Positions 24,862 to 33,191 of a DNA stretch of 64,000 nucleotides are shown piece after piece. Both the position numbers and the translations under genes were made by a program. The notes beneath the pieces were generated by a model, which searched no databases, was not told the DNA's origin, and worked only from the letters and a program-made list of their open reading frames with translations. The DNA comes from Nonomuraea dietziae (lineage in GTDB: Bacteria; Actinomycetota; Actinomycetes; Streptosporangiales; Streptosporangiaceae): positions 8,122,001 to 8,186,000 of the forward strand of contig NZ_JACIBV010000001.1 in NCBI RefSeq assembly GCF_014195505.1, written 5' to 3'. The number at the start of each line of letters is the position of its first letter. Within the stretch, counting starts at the first letter, position 1.

Positions 24862-26412
24862 ATGCCCATGTCTTGGAATCAGGACGAGCCCCCGACCAAC
24901 CCCTACCGCGCGCCGGACTGGCAGTTCCAGCAGGTGCCGACCGCGCCGGTGCAGCCGCCCCAGCCGCCGCCCAGGCGCCGCGCCTGGGTGCTGCCCGCGG
25001 TGGCGGCGGGTGTCGCGGTAATCCTGGTCGGCGCAGCCGCGGGCGCCTACCTGCTGTACGGCAGGCCGGCCTCCTCCGACGCGCCCGCCAAGCCCACGGC
25101 GGGGACCGAGGCTCCCACGCGGCCGGCCGCCACGCAGCCGGCGGCCGCGGCGGTCCTCGACGTCTGCACCATGCTGCCCGTGGCCGAGGTCGACAGGCTG
25201 GTGCCGCAGGCGGCCGTCGCCAAGCGCTCGCGCGACGCGGGCTTCGCCGTCTACTCCTACTGCGACCTCAGCAACCGCCGCATCTCCCACGGCGAGTTCT
25301 GGCGCAGCCGCGAGATCAAGGCCAGCATCGCCCAGCACAGGGGCGAGGGGCCGAAGACCGGCAGGGCGCAGGCGCAGGCCCTGTACGATTCCGAGCTCGG
25401 CTTCTTCACCTACAAGGCCAAGAACGAGCCGACCGACGACAAGAAGGACCCGGGGGAGAAGAACTACAACTCCGCTGTCAAGCACTATCCAGGGGTGGGC
25501 GACGGCGCCTTCGGCCAGTACACCTGGCGTCGCGACAAGTCGCTGTGGTACTCCTTCGGCGAGGGCAGGGCCCGCGTGGGCGACATGATCATCGAGGTCA
25601 GGTACCAAGCGAGCCAGCAACGCAAGGACGCCGACTTCCTGTCGTCGAAGACCACCCAGTCGGTCAGCGAGGAGAACGCGCTGCGCGAGGTGGGCGTCCT
25701 GCTGACCCACCTGGCCAAGGGGGCGGCCGCGTGGAAGGCCGCGCACCCCGGCGAGCTGGCCAAGGTCGAGCCCAGCCCCACGCAAACCCCGACTCCCACC
25801 CCCTCGCCCAGCGCGTCGCCGACGATCGTCGCGCAGCTGCCGGCGACGTGCAGGCGGATGTCGCCGGCCATGATGAAGCTCGTGCCGGGAGCCACGGAGC
25901 GGGCCAAGGCGGGCACCTCGGGCGGGGCGCAGGAGACCGAGTGCCGCTGGCTCAACCTGAACATCCCCGCGGGCGAGGGCCGGCGCAAGATCCTCAGCGC
26001 CATGGTCACGATCCAGCTGTTCGCCAACCGCGCGGGGGCCGCCGACTCCGCCGCGGCGAAAGCCCAGTACGCGACCCAGCTCGGCAACGCCCAGGCCACG
26101 GAGAGCAGCGCCCTGGGCGGCATCCGGTTCGGCAGGATCGAGAAACTGCGCGACCTCGGCGACGAGGCCTACATCCAGTACTGGGTGGACAAGAAGAACA
26201 CCGTCTTCAACGGCAGCGGCGATGTCCTGGTGCGTGTGGGGCCCGCGCTCGTCCGCGCCTCCTTCGCCGGGGCAGAGCTCGGGGCCGACGAGGCGACCAA
26301 CTCGCCCAAGGTCAAGGTGCTGGGGGAGAAGGAGGCCCGTGAGGGGGCGCTGACGGTCGCCAGGGCCGTCGTCGACTCCCTCGGCCAGTCGGGGCTGAAG
26401 AAGGACGAATGA
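24862..26412 (+). CDS. Single-pass membrane protein with two DUF3558-like outer modules
   Basis: About 516 residues with no kinase domain. A Pro-rich cytosolic stretch (TNPYRAPDWQFQQVPTAP) is followed by one membrane helix (VLPAVAAGVAVILVGAAAGA), a Pro/Ala/Thr linker, and an outer module starting DVCTMLPVAEVDRLVP that resembles the ectodomains of the two upstream kinases. A second, weaker cysteine-bearing module (ATCRRMSPAMMKLVPG) follows a PTPTPSPSPS-type linker. ATG 24862 lacks a ribosome site; ATG 24868 is an alternative start. It is probably a partner or substrate of the kinases. Function unknown. Confidence 0.8.
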   Translation: MPMSWNQDEPPTNPYRAPDWQFQQVPTAPVQPPQPPPRRRAWVLPAVAAGVAVILVGAAAGAYLLYGRPASSDAPAKPTAGTEAPTRPAATQPAAAAVLDVCTMLPVAEVDRLVPQAAVAKRSRDAGFAVYSYCDLSNRRISHGEFWRSREIKASIAQHRGEGPKTGRAQAQALYDSELGFFTYKAKNEPTDDKKDPGEKNYNSAVKHYPGVGDGAFGQYTWRRDKSLWYSFGEGRARVGDMIIEVRYQASQQRKDADFLSSKTTQSVSEENALREVGVLLTHLAKGAAAWKAAHPGELAKVEPSPTQTPTPTPSPSASPTIVAQLPATCRRMSPAMMKLVPGATERAKAGTSGGAQETECRWLNLNIPAGEGRRKILSAMVTIQLFANRAGAADSAAAKAQYATQLGNAQATESSALGGIRFGRIEKLRDLGDEAYIQYWVDKKNTVFNGSGDVLVRVGPALVRASFAGAELGADEATNSPKVKVLGEKEAREGALTVARAVVDSLGQSGLKKDE

Positions 26413-26419
26413 GAAGGGC

Positions 26420-26448
26420 AGAGCTGACGGCCCACGCCCGTCAGCTCT
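26420..26448. terminator. Hairpin terminator at a convergent junction
   Basis: An 11-bp perfect stem (26420-26430 with 26438-26448) with a 7-base loop begins 8 bases after the stop of the DUF3558-like gene. It contains the stop codon of the opposing YdbT-like gene. It is likely bidirectional. Confidence 0.7.
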
Positions 26449-27985
26449 CCCTCCGCAGCAGGAACGGCTCCAGCAGCCCTGGCACCGCCTGGGCGGCCAG
26501 GTCGAGTCCCTCGCTCGCGTCGACGTCGAGCACGTCGTAGTGGCCGTCGCCCGCCGCGGTGGTCGCGGCGACCGTGATGAGGCCGAGGCGGCGCTGGAAG
26601 AACGACTGCCTGATGCGCCAGCCCACGATGCCGCCCCTGTCGAGCGCGACGGTCGTGCGCAGCGCCGAGCCCGCCCTCGTGAGCAGGTGGCTGCCGGTCA
26701 GGCGGTGTCCGAGCCCTCGGTAGGCGTCCAACGCCAGGGCCGACGCGACAGGCAGCGCGATCAGCGGCAGCGCCCAGGCGGCGGCGGGGATCCAGCCGGT
26801 CAGCAGGTCGGCGACGGCCATGGCGGCGGCGAGCGTGGCGACCGTGGCCAGTGCCGGCCGTACGCGCCTGCTCCTGGCGGCCTTCGGGTGCGGCCGCAGG
26901 TCGTCGAGGCCGCCGGCCATGGCGACAGGCGAGGGAGAGGCGTGCAGGACTCTGGAGGCGACGCGGACCGCCTCGGCGCGGGGCATCGGCGGGGTCAGCG
27001 CCGAGACCTCCTCGCTCTCGTCGCCCTCGGCCTTGCGCAGGCCGACGGCCACCGCCCTGACCTTGGCGCCGCCGCCCAGCCTGAGCAGCAGCGGCTCGGC
27101 CACCACGACCCCGCGCAGCCTGCCCGTCTCCAGCGTGAGCGAGCGCCTGGTGAGCAGCCCCCTGCGCACGCGCAGCGTGCCCGCCTCCCACTCCAGGCGG
27201 TAGCCGCCCCACGTCTCGGCGAACAGGCCCACCGCGCCGACCAGGCCGACCAGCAGGCTGCCCGTCACCACCACGGGCACGGAGATCCACGGGTTGGCGA
27301 TCAGCCACTCCCACGCGGCCTTGGCCATGGAGGCGCTGAACACGTCGAGACCGAAGACGTCCAGCACCTTCTTGATCGCGCCGATCGCCACCGCGCCTCC
27401 GACGAAGACCCAGATCGACAGCGGGGCGTAGCGGACCCACTGCCACCGCAGCCCGGCGATGGCCTGGCCGCCGTCCTCCTGCACGCTCTCCCTCGCCGCC
27501 ACCCCCGACAGGAGGGTACGGCGCAGCGACTCGGCCTCGGCTGCGGCCAGCCCGTTGAGCGTGAGCTCGGCGCTCTCGCCCGAGGTGTGCTCGCCCGTGC
27601 CGACCTTGACGACGGCCAGGCCGAACGCGCGCCGTACGACGTCGGCCTTGACGTCGACGCTGCGCACGCGGTCACGGGGGATCGCGCGGTGCTGGCGCGT
27701 CAGGATCCCGACGCGCAGTTCGAGCCGCTCGGCCGTGAGCCTGAAGCGGGTGGTGCGCAGGCGCGCCACGCCGTGGACGTAGGCGGCCACCACGACGAGG
27801 AGCACCGTGCCCGCCGCTCCGGCGGCCACCAGCGCGTACGGCAGGTCCATGCCGAGCAGGATTCTGGTGGCGCCGATCCCCGCGGGCGCGGCGATGGCCA
27901 GCGACACCACGGCCGTGGCGAGAGGGACCCTGCGGTGGAGCGCGCTCCACACCACCTCGACGGCGGCTTCCTGACGTGTGCTCAC
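26441..27985 (-). CDS. YdbT-like PH-domain (bPH2/DUF304) membrane protein
   Basis: A 514-residue protein with about six membrane helices in pairs and three bPH2/DUF304 domains (for example FRLTAERLELRVGILTRQHR, LEWEAGTLRVRRGLLTRRSL and HLLTRAGSALRTTVALDRGG). I start it at GTG 27985 (VSTRQEAAVEVV), overlapping the YdbS-like stop by GTGA. The YdbS-YdbT pair is widespread in Firmicutes and actinobacteria and has been linked to resistance to bacterial toxins such as sublancin in Bacillus. The mechanism is unknown. Confidence 0.87.
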   Translation of the reverse strand: MSTRQEAAVEVVWSALHRRVPLATAVVSLAIAAPAGIGATRILLGMDLPYALVAAGAAGTVLLVVVAAYVHGVARLRTTRFRLTAERLELRVGILTRQHRAIPRDRVRSVDVKADVVRRAFGLAVVKVGTGEHTSGESAELTLNGLAAAEAESLRRTLLSGVAARESVQEDGGQAIAGLRWQWVRYAPLSIWVFVGGAVAIGAIKKVLDVFGLDVFSASMAKAAWEWLIANPWISVPVVVTGSLLVGLVGAVGLFAETWGGYRLEWEAGTLRVRRGLLTRRSLTLETGRLRGVVVAEPLLLRLGGGAKVRAVAVGLRKAEGDESEEVSALTPPMPRAEAVRVASRVLHASPSPVAMAGGLDDLRPHPKAARSRRVRPALATVATLAAAMAVADLLTGWIPAAAWALPLIALPVASALALDAYRGLGHRLTGSHLLTRAGSALRTTVALDRGGIVGWRIRQSFFQRRLGLITVAATTAAGDGHYDVLDVDASEGLDLAAQAVPGLLEPFLLRRES

Positions 27986-28473
27986 GTGGCGTCTCCCGGC
28001 GTGGCCTGGGTGATGGCGGTGAGCCTGGCGGCCAGCTCGGCGGCGAGCTCGTGGTCGAGCGCCTCGATCTTGATGGCGCCCGCCGACGAGGCGGTGGTGA
28101 CGGTCACGTCGGCCAGGCCGAACAGGCGCTGCACGGGTCCGCGCGCGGTGTCGACGGTCTGGATGCGCGACATCGGCGCGACCCGCCAGGTGTGGGTGAG
28201 CCAGCCGGAGCGGACGTAGACCGCCTCGTCGGTGATCTCCCAGCGCTGCACCCTGTAGCAGGCGCGCGGCGCGAGGGCGGCCAGCAGCAGGCAGGCCGCG
28301 GCGAGCGCGGCCACCGCGAAGCCCAGCGCCGGCGAGTGCGGGGCGAAGAACCAGTAGCCCGCCACGGCGGCCGCCGCCAGAGGCACCGCCAGGAGGAAGG
28401 ACTGGACGGTCCACCAGGCGATCGCGCGCGGGTCGGCCAGGTTGCGGGGCGGGCGCAGAGTCACTTCGGCCAC
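27982..28473 (-). CDS. YdbS-like PH-domain (bPH2/DUF304) membrane protein
   Basis: A 163-residue protein with two membrane helices (residues about 20-70) and one bPH2 domain carrying WEITDEAVYVRSGWLTHTWR, APMSRIQTVDTARGPVQRLF and a final regular helix. It partners the YdbT-like protein encoded by the overlapping gene. The stop of the small two-helix protein gene lies 3 bases upstream, so the three genes look like one operon. Confidence 0.88.
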   Translation of the reverse strand: MAEVTLRPPRNLADPRAIAWWTVQSFLLAVPLAAAAVAGYWFFAPHSPALGFAVAALAAACLLLAALAPRACYRVQRWEITDEAVYVRSGWLTHTWRVAPMSRIQTVDTARGPVQRLFGLADVTVTTASSAGAIKIEALDHELAAELAARLTAITQATPGDAT

Positions 28474-28476
28474 GGC

Positions 28477-28701
28477 TCAGCTCGCCTCCTTCTTCTTCAT
28501 CGAGTCGCCGGCGGCCAGCAACGCGAAGCCGAGGACGCCGAGGGCGATGCAGGCGAAGACCTCGTAGCCTTCGAGGAACGGCAGGCGGTTGACGAGCAGG
28601 AGCCCGTGCGCCCATCCCCACCATCCGAGGACGGTGTTGATCAGTCCTCCGACGCCCTGGATGAGCAGGATGGTGCCGGCGATGTCGAGAAAACCCTTCA
28701 T
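28477..28701 (-). CDS. Small two-helix membrane protein
   Basis: A 74-residue protein with two hydrophobic helices (ILLIQGVGGLINTVLGWWGW and VFACIALGVLGFALLAAG) and a Lys-rich end (SMKKKEAS). I start it at ATG 28701 (MKGFLDIAG); the frame is open to 28761, but that stretch has weaker coding character. It is first in a likely operon with YdbS and YdbT and may be a third component. I do not recognise a family. Confidence 0.65.
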   Translation of the reverse strand: MKGFLDIAGTILLIQGVGGLINTVLGWWGWAHGLLLVNRLPFLEGYEVFACIALGVLGFALLAAGDSMKKKEAS

Positions 28702-28812
28702 ACGTCCCAGGCTGCTGTCCCGGGCCTGCCAGGGGCGTCGGCCAGAGGTTGAGAGCGGCATCGACTTTGGTCGGTGCCGGCGGAAGGGGCGCAGGACCTA
28801 ACGTGGGGGACC

Positions 28813-29988
28813 ATGAACGTGGAGTACCGGTGGCTGCTGCCCTCGGTCCTGCTCGGCGACCCCGACGAGGGGCGGCCCGCGCGCCGCTCGACCCGCGACT
28901 GGATCGTCGACATCCTGATCTTCCTGCTCACCTGCGGGCTGGTGTGGCTGACCCTGCCTGACCTGGAGGGCGAGGGGCGTGCGCTGCGTATGACCGAGCA
29001 GGTGCTCGGCGGGCTGTCGTGCGCCGCGGTGTGGCTGCGCCGCCGCTGGCCCGTCACGCTCTCGCTGGTCGCGACGGTGTTCTCGTCCTACTTCGTCATG
29101 GTGGGCGGCGTGGCGGTGGTGGCGCTGTTCACCGTCGCGGTGCACCGGCCCTTCAAGATCTCCGGGCTGGTGCTCGCGGCCAATCTGGTCACGCTCGCCC
29201 CGCTCGCGCTGTGGCGCCCCGACAAGGTGCTCGGCCCCCTGTGGACGGCCGTGTTCGGCACGGTTCTCGCGCTGGCGGTCTTCGGCTGGGGCATCGTGGT
29301 CAGGTCCAGGCGCCAGCTGGTCCACACGCTCAGGGCCCAGGCGCAGGTGGCAGGGCAGGAGGCCAGGCGGCTGGAGCGCGAGCGCATCGCCCGCGAGATG
29401 CACGACGTGCTGGCCCACCGCATCTCCATCCTCAGCCTGCACGCGGGAGCGCTGGAGTTCAGGCCCGACGCCCCGCCCGAGCAGGTCGCGCGGGCGGCCG
29501 GGGCGATCAGGGACAGCGCCCACCAGGCGCTGCAGGACCTTCGTGAGGTCATCGGCGTGCTGCGCCAGCCGGGCGACGACCCGGACGAGATCGTGCCGGA
29601 GCGACCGCAGCCCACGCTCGCCGACCTCGACGAGCTGGCCGACGAGTCGCGCAGGGCGGGCATGGACGTGACGCTCACGGTGGAGGCGGGGCAGGCGGCC
29701 TCCGCGAGCCTCGGTCGCAACGCCTACAGGATCGTCCAGGAGGCGCTCACCAACGCCCGCAAGCACGCTCCCGGCGCTCCTGTGCGGCTGAGCGTGAAGG
29801 GCGGGCAGGGGGAGGGGCTCACCATCGAGGCGCGCAACAAGATCGGCTGGCCGTCCAGCATCCCGGGCGCGGGCAGCGGCCTGATCGGGCTGACCGAGCG
29901 GGCGGAGCTGGCAGGGGGACGGCTCGAGCACTGGCGCACCCCCGAGGGGGACTTCGTTCTGAAAGCATGGTTGCCGTGGCCGACATGA
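28813..29988 (+). CDS. NarL-type sensor histidine kinase
   Basis: A 391-residue kinase with four to six N-terminal membrane helices and no large extracellular domain, then HisKA_3 (REMHDVLAHRIS, His197) and HATPase (NAYRIVQEALTNARKHAP, G box GAGSGLIGLTERA). All catalytic boxes are intact, unlike the kinase at 9.1 kb. Its ATG at 28813 follows GTGGGGGA. It overlaps the response regulator by ATGA, forming a standard two-component pair. With no periplasmic sensor domain it may read membrane state or a membrane partner. Confidence 0.93.
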   Translation: MNVEYRWLLPSVLLGDPDEGRPARRSTRDWIVDILIFLLTCGLVWLTLPDLEGEGRALRMTEQVLGGLSCAAVWLRRRWPVTLSLVATVFSSYFVMVGGVAVVALFTVAVHRPFKISGLVLAANLVTLAPLALWRPDKVLGPLWTAVFGTVLALAVFGWGIVVRSRRQLVHTLRAQAQVAGQEARRLERERIAREMHDVLAHRISILSLHAGALEFRPDAPPEQVARAAGAIRDSAHQALQDLREVIGVLRQPGDDPDEIVPERPQPTLADLDELADESRRAGMDVTLTVEAGQAASASLGRNAYRIVQEALTNARKHAPGAPVRLSVKGGQGEGLTIEARNKIGWPSSIPGAGSGLIGLTERAELAGGRLEHWRTPEGDFVLKAWLPWPT

Positions 29989-30635
29989 AGATACGCGTGC
30001 TGATCGTCGACGACGACGCGCTGGTCAGAGCGGGGCTGTCGATGATCCTGGGGGGTGTGGGCGACATCGAGGTGGCGGGCGAGGCGGCCGACGGCGACCA
30101 GGTGCCGAAGATGGTCGCCGAGCACCGCCCCGACGTGGTGCTCATGGACATCCGCATGCCGAGGGTCGACGGCCTGGCCGCCACCGAGGCGCTGCGCTCC
30201 ACCGCCAACCCGCCCGAGGTCGTGGTGCTGACCACCTTCCACGCCGACGCGCAGGTCCTGCGGGCGCTGCGCTCGGGCGCGGCGGGCTTCCTGCTGAAGG
30301 ACATCCCTCCCGCCGAACTGGTCGCCGCCATCAGGAAGGTGGCCGCGGGCGAGCCGATCCTGTCGCCCGCCGTCACCAGGCAGCTCATCTCCCACGTCTC
30401 GGACGGCGCCGCGGGCGGCCGCAGGGAGCGCGCCCGCTCCCTGCTGACCAGGCTGAGCGAGCGCGAGAAGGAGGTGGCCGTCGCGGTCGGCAGGGGCAGG
30501 TCGAACGCCGAGATCGGCGCGGAGCTCTACATGAGCGTGGCCACGGTCAAGGCGCACGTCTCGCGCATCCTCACCAAGCTGGGCCTCAACAACAGGGTGC
30601 AGATCGCGCTGCTGGTGCACGACTCGGAGTCATGA
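29985..30635 (+). CDS. NarL/LuxR-type response regulator
   Basis: A 216-residue regulator. The receiver has the acidic cluster VDDD, phospho-acceptor Asp55 (VVLMDIRMP) and Lys105 (FLLKDIPP). The C-terminal LuxR helix-turn-helix is LSEREKEVAVAVGRGRSNAE ... YMSVATVKAHVSRILTKLGL. The start is ATG 29985, overlapping the kinase stop; the GTG-side extension MVAVAD is less likely. It may act on the neighbouring divergent YdbST operon, but no repeated site is obvious there. Confidence 0.93.
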   Translation: MKIRVLIVDDDALVRAGLSMILGGVGDIEVAGEAADGDQVPKMVAEHRPDVVLMDIRMPRVDGLAATEALRSTANPPEVVVLTTFHADAQVLRALRSGAAGFLLKDIPPAELVAAIRKVAAGEPILSPAVTRQLISHVSDGAAGGRRERARSLLTRLSEREKEVAVAVGRGRSNAEIGAELYMSVATVKAHVSRILTKLGLNNRVQIALLVHDSES

Positions 30636-31673
30636 CAGCATCCGCTCCAGCAGCGCCCTGTGCAGCACCAGGTCGTCGGGGTCGTCGGGCATCGGCTGCT
30701 CGCCGAAGTGGATGCGGCGCTGCCACACCCTGGCCATGACGATGCCGTGCCTGAGCGCGGCGTACGTCTCGTGGAAGTCCATGTCTCGCGGCGTGTGACC
30801 GGACAGCTCGCGGTAGGTCGCGCAGACCTCGTCGCGGCGCATGAAGCCGGGCAGGCCCGGCAGCGCGAAGACCTCGGCGAGGTCCTGGAAGAACCGGTGC
30901 AGGAAGATCATCCAGGCCAGATCCAGCTCGCGGGGCCCCACCGCGGCCATCTCCCAGTCGAGCACGGCGACAGGGGTGAAGTCGCGGTACATCACGTTGC
31001 CGATCCTGGCATCGCCCCAGGTCAGCACGTTGGGGCCGGGGTCGTCAGGCCAGTGCGCCTCCAGCCAGTCGAAGGCCCGCTCCAGCAGGGGGATGCGCAT
31101 GTCGCCGCGCATCCACTCGTAGTAGGCGCGCTGGCCGTCCACGTGCGCGCGCAGGCCCGCGGCGCCGAGGCCGTCCAGCTCGGCGGCGGTGTAGGGGGCG
31201 CCGTGCAGGCCGGCGGCGATCGCGACCGTCCTGTCCTGCAGCAGGCGTCTGTCCGCGGGCGCGGCCTCCAGCAGCCAGCCCTCGAAGGTGTACGGCGGGA
31301 CATCGGAAGGGACGCGGCCCTCCTCCCGCTCCATGACGAAGAACGGCGAGCCCAGCGGCTCGGGCGAGGGCTCGAACCACAGCGCCTTGGGCGCGAGCAC
31401 CCCCGCGCGCTCCCTGGCCAGTCGCATCACCTCGAACTGCACGCCCAGGTCGTAGCTGGGGAAGATCGGCACGGCCTCCTCGGTGGGCGCCAGGCGCGCC
31501 ACGCACCGCGTGCCGTCCACGGTGAAGAAGAGCGTCTCGCTGGACATCCCGTTGGCCGAGGGGCGGGTGACCCGCGAGACCCGGCGGCCGAGCCACGCGC
31601 TCAGCCTCTCGCGCAGGTCGTCGAGGTCCCTGGTGGAGGTGCGCATGGGCTCGCTCACGCCACTGTCGTACAT
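30630..31673 (-). CDS. APH-fold phosphotransferase family protein
   Basis: A 347-residue aminoglycoside phosphotransferase/choline kinase fold, closest in pattern to the group with ACAD10-like phosphotransferase domains. The Brenner loop reads LTWGDARIGNVMY, with Trp in place of the usual His before Gly-Asp, and is followed by VAVLDWEMAAVGPRELDLAW, the metal-binding D. The small-molecule substrate is unknown; true drug resistance is not implied. Start choice is uncertain: ATG 31673 has GGAG directly abutting it, and GTG 31658 or ATG 31646 also fit. It is convergent with the response regulator, overlapping by 6 bases. Confidence 0.82.
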   Translation of the reverse strand: MYDSGVSEPMRTSTRDLDDLRERLSAWLGRRVSRVTRPSANGMSSETLFFTVDGTRCVARLAPTEEAVPIFPSYDLGVQFEVMRLARERAGVLAPKALWFEPSPEPLGSPFFVMEREEGRVPSDVPPYTFEGWLLEAAPADRRLLQDRTVAIAAGLHGAPYTAAELDGLGAAGLRAHVDGQRAYYEWMRGDMRIPLLERAFDWLEAHWPDDPGPNVLTWGDARIGNVMYRDFTPVAVLDWEMAAVGPRELDLAWMIFLHRFFQDLAEVFALPGLPGFMRRDEVCATYRELSGHTPRDMDFHETYAALRHGIVMARVWQRRIHFGEQPMPDDPDDLVLHRALLERMLS

Positions 31674-31781
31674 CTCCAACCAAGCGCTTGTCCATATGCA
31701 TGTCACGACACGGTCATGTGCGCGACAGCCGTACCCTTGGGGAGTAGGACAATCGCGAAGGGTCAGTTGAGAGGCAGTGGG

Positions 31782-33104
31782 ATGAGCTCAGCCGGCGAAG
31801 GCCTGTCTCGTCCGCTTCCCGAGCAGGTGCGGCTCAACGTCGTCGACCTGGCGGCGCAGGTGCTCGGCAGCATGCCCGCCGTCGCCGTGCCCGCCCCGCT
31901 GCGTGGTATCGCCAAGTTCGACCCCCGCAAACGCGCCAAACTCGGCGGCGCCCCGATCGCCGCCCAGCTGGAGAACGACAAGGAGTTTCGCGAGGCCGTC
32001 GCCGAGTCGGTGGCCAAAGGCTGGCCCGAGCTCGCCGCCTCGCTGGCCGAGGGCAACGTGCCGCCGGCCGCCGACCCCGTGCTGGTCGCGGCGGCAGCCT
32101 ATCTGACCAGGCCGCCCGGGTGGGCGGAGATGGTGGAAACCGCCAGGGCCGACCTCGAGCAGTCGGCGGTGGCCGCCGAGGGCTCGGCCCAGGAGCAGAC
32201 GGTCGCCAGGCTGCGCGAGCAGCTGGCCGCGCAGAAGAGCGCCGCGAAGGACGAGGCCGAGAGGCTGCGCGAGCAGCTGAGGGCCGCAAGAGCGGAGAAC
32301 TCCGACCTGCGCCGCAAGCTCCATGACGCCCGCGAGCGGCTCAAGGCCGCCGACCAGCGGGCCGCCGAGATGGCGCAGGCCGCCGACGAGGCCAGGATGG
32401 CGGCCTCGGTGGCCGGCAGCGCGGGGGAGTCGGAGCTGAGGCGGCTCAAGGAGCGGCTGGCCGACGCCGAAAGACATCTCGAGGCCTCGCGCAGAGCGGC
32501 CCGCGAGGGCCGCAGCATCGAGGACGCCAGGATCAGGGTGCTGCTCGACGCGCTGCAGGACGCCTCGGCCGGGCTGCGCAGGGAGCTGGCGCTGCCGACC
32601 ACGATCAGCAGGCCCGCCGACTCCGTCGCCGCCGTCGCGCCTGGCGCGCCCAACGTGCGGGGGGTGCCTGCCAGAGCGCTGGCCGACGACGACCCGCAAC
32701 TGCTCGACCAGCTGCTGGCGCTGCCGCAGGTGCACCTGATCATCGACGGCTACAACGTGACCAAGACCGGGTACGGCACGCTCACCCTCGCCGACCAGCG
32801 CAACAGGCTGATGACGGGGCTGGGCGGCCTGGCCGCGCAGACCAGGGTCGAGGTGACCGTCGTCTTCGACGGCGCGGAGCTCAACGCCCCCGTCCAGGTG
32901 GTCGCGCCGCGCGGGGTGCGGGTGATGTTCAGCGCGCCGGGCGAGATCGCCGACGACCTGATCCGTCAGCTGGTCCGCGCCGAGCCGCAGGGAAGGGCGA
33001 TCGCGGTGGTCTCCTCCGACCGTGAGGTGGCCGAGTCCGTGCGCAGGATGGGCGCGAGGCCCGTCTCGTCCGCGCTGCTGCTGCGCAGGCTCGGGCGGGC
33101 CTAG
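31782..33104 (+). CDS. NYN-domain (PIN-like) putative RNase with coiled coil
   Basis: A 440-residue cytosolic protein. The N-terminal 120 residues are helical, residues about 130-250 form a long charged coiled coil (AKDEAERLREQLRAARAE ... RERLKAADQRAAEMAQ), and the C-terminal 150 residues are a YacP/NYN nuclease-like domain with VHLIIDGYNVTKTGYG, TVVFDGAEL and the terminal acidic/Ser motif VVSSDREVAESV. The acidic residues needed for metal-dependent RNA cleavage are kept. It starts at ATG 31782 after GAGAGGCAGTGGG. The target RNA is unknown. Confidence 0.88.
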   Translation: MSSAGEGLSRPLPEQVRLNVVDLAAQVLGSMPAVAVPAPLRGIAKFDPRKRAKLGGAPIAAQLENDKEFREAVAESVAKGWPELAASLAEGNVPPAADPVLVAAAAYLTRPPGWAEMVETARADLEQSAVAAEGSAQEQTVARLREQLAAQKSAAKDEAERLREQLRAARAENSDLRRKLHDARERLKAADQRAAEMAQAADEARMAASVAGSAGESELRRLKERLADAERHLEASRRAAREGRSIEDARIRVLLDALQDASAGLRRELALPTTISRPADSVAAVAPGAPNVRGVPARALADDDPQLLDQLLALPQVHLIIDGYNVTKTGYGTLTLADQRNRLMTGLGGLAAQTRVEVTVVFDGAELNAPVQVVAPRGVRVMFSAPGEIADDLIRQLVRAEPQGRAIAVVSSDREVAESVRRMGARPVSSALLLRRLGRA

Positions 33105-33191
33105 GTCACATTTTGGGTGACATGGCCGGACGCTAGGCGCACCTTCTGTACTATTTCGCCCCAGGCGTGATCACTGGGAGGGCGTGTCGCT

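Noticed and set aside
26540..28219. Open frame of about 560 codons opposite the YdbT-like gene
   Set aside because: Shadow frame; the reverse-strand protein has clear membrane helices and PH domains.
30630..31673. Aminoglycoside resistance gene
   Set aside because: Only the fold is shared; the Brenner loop has Trp for His and the protein matches general APH-family housekeeping homologues.
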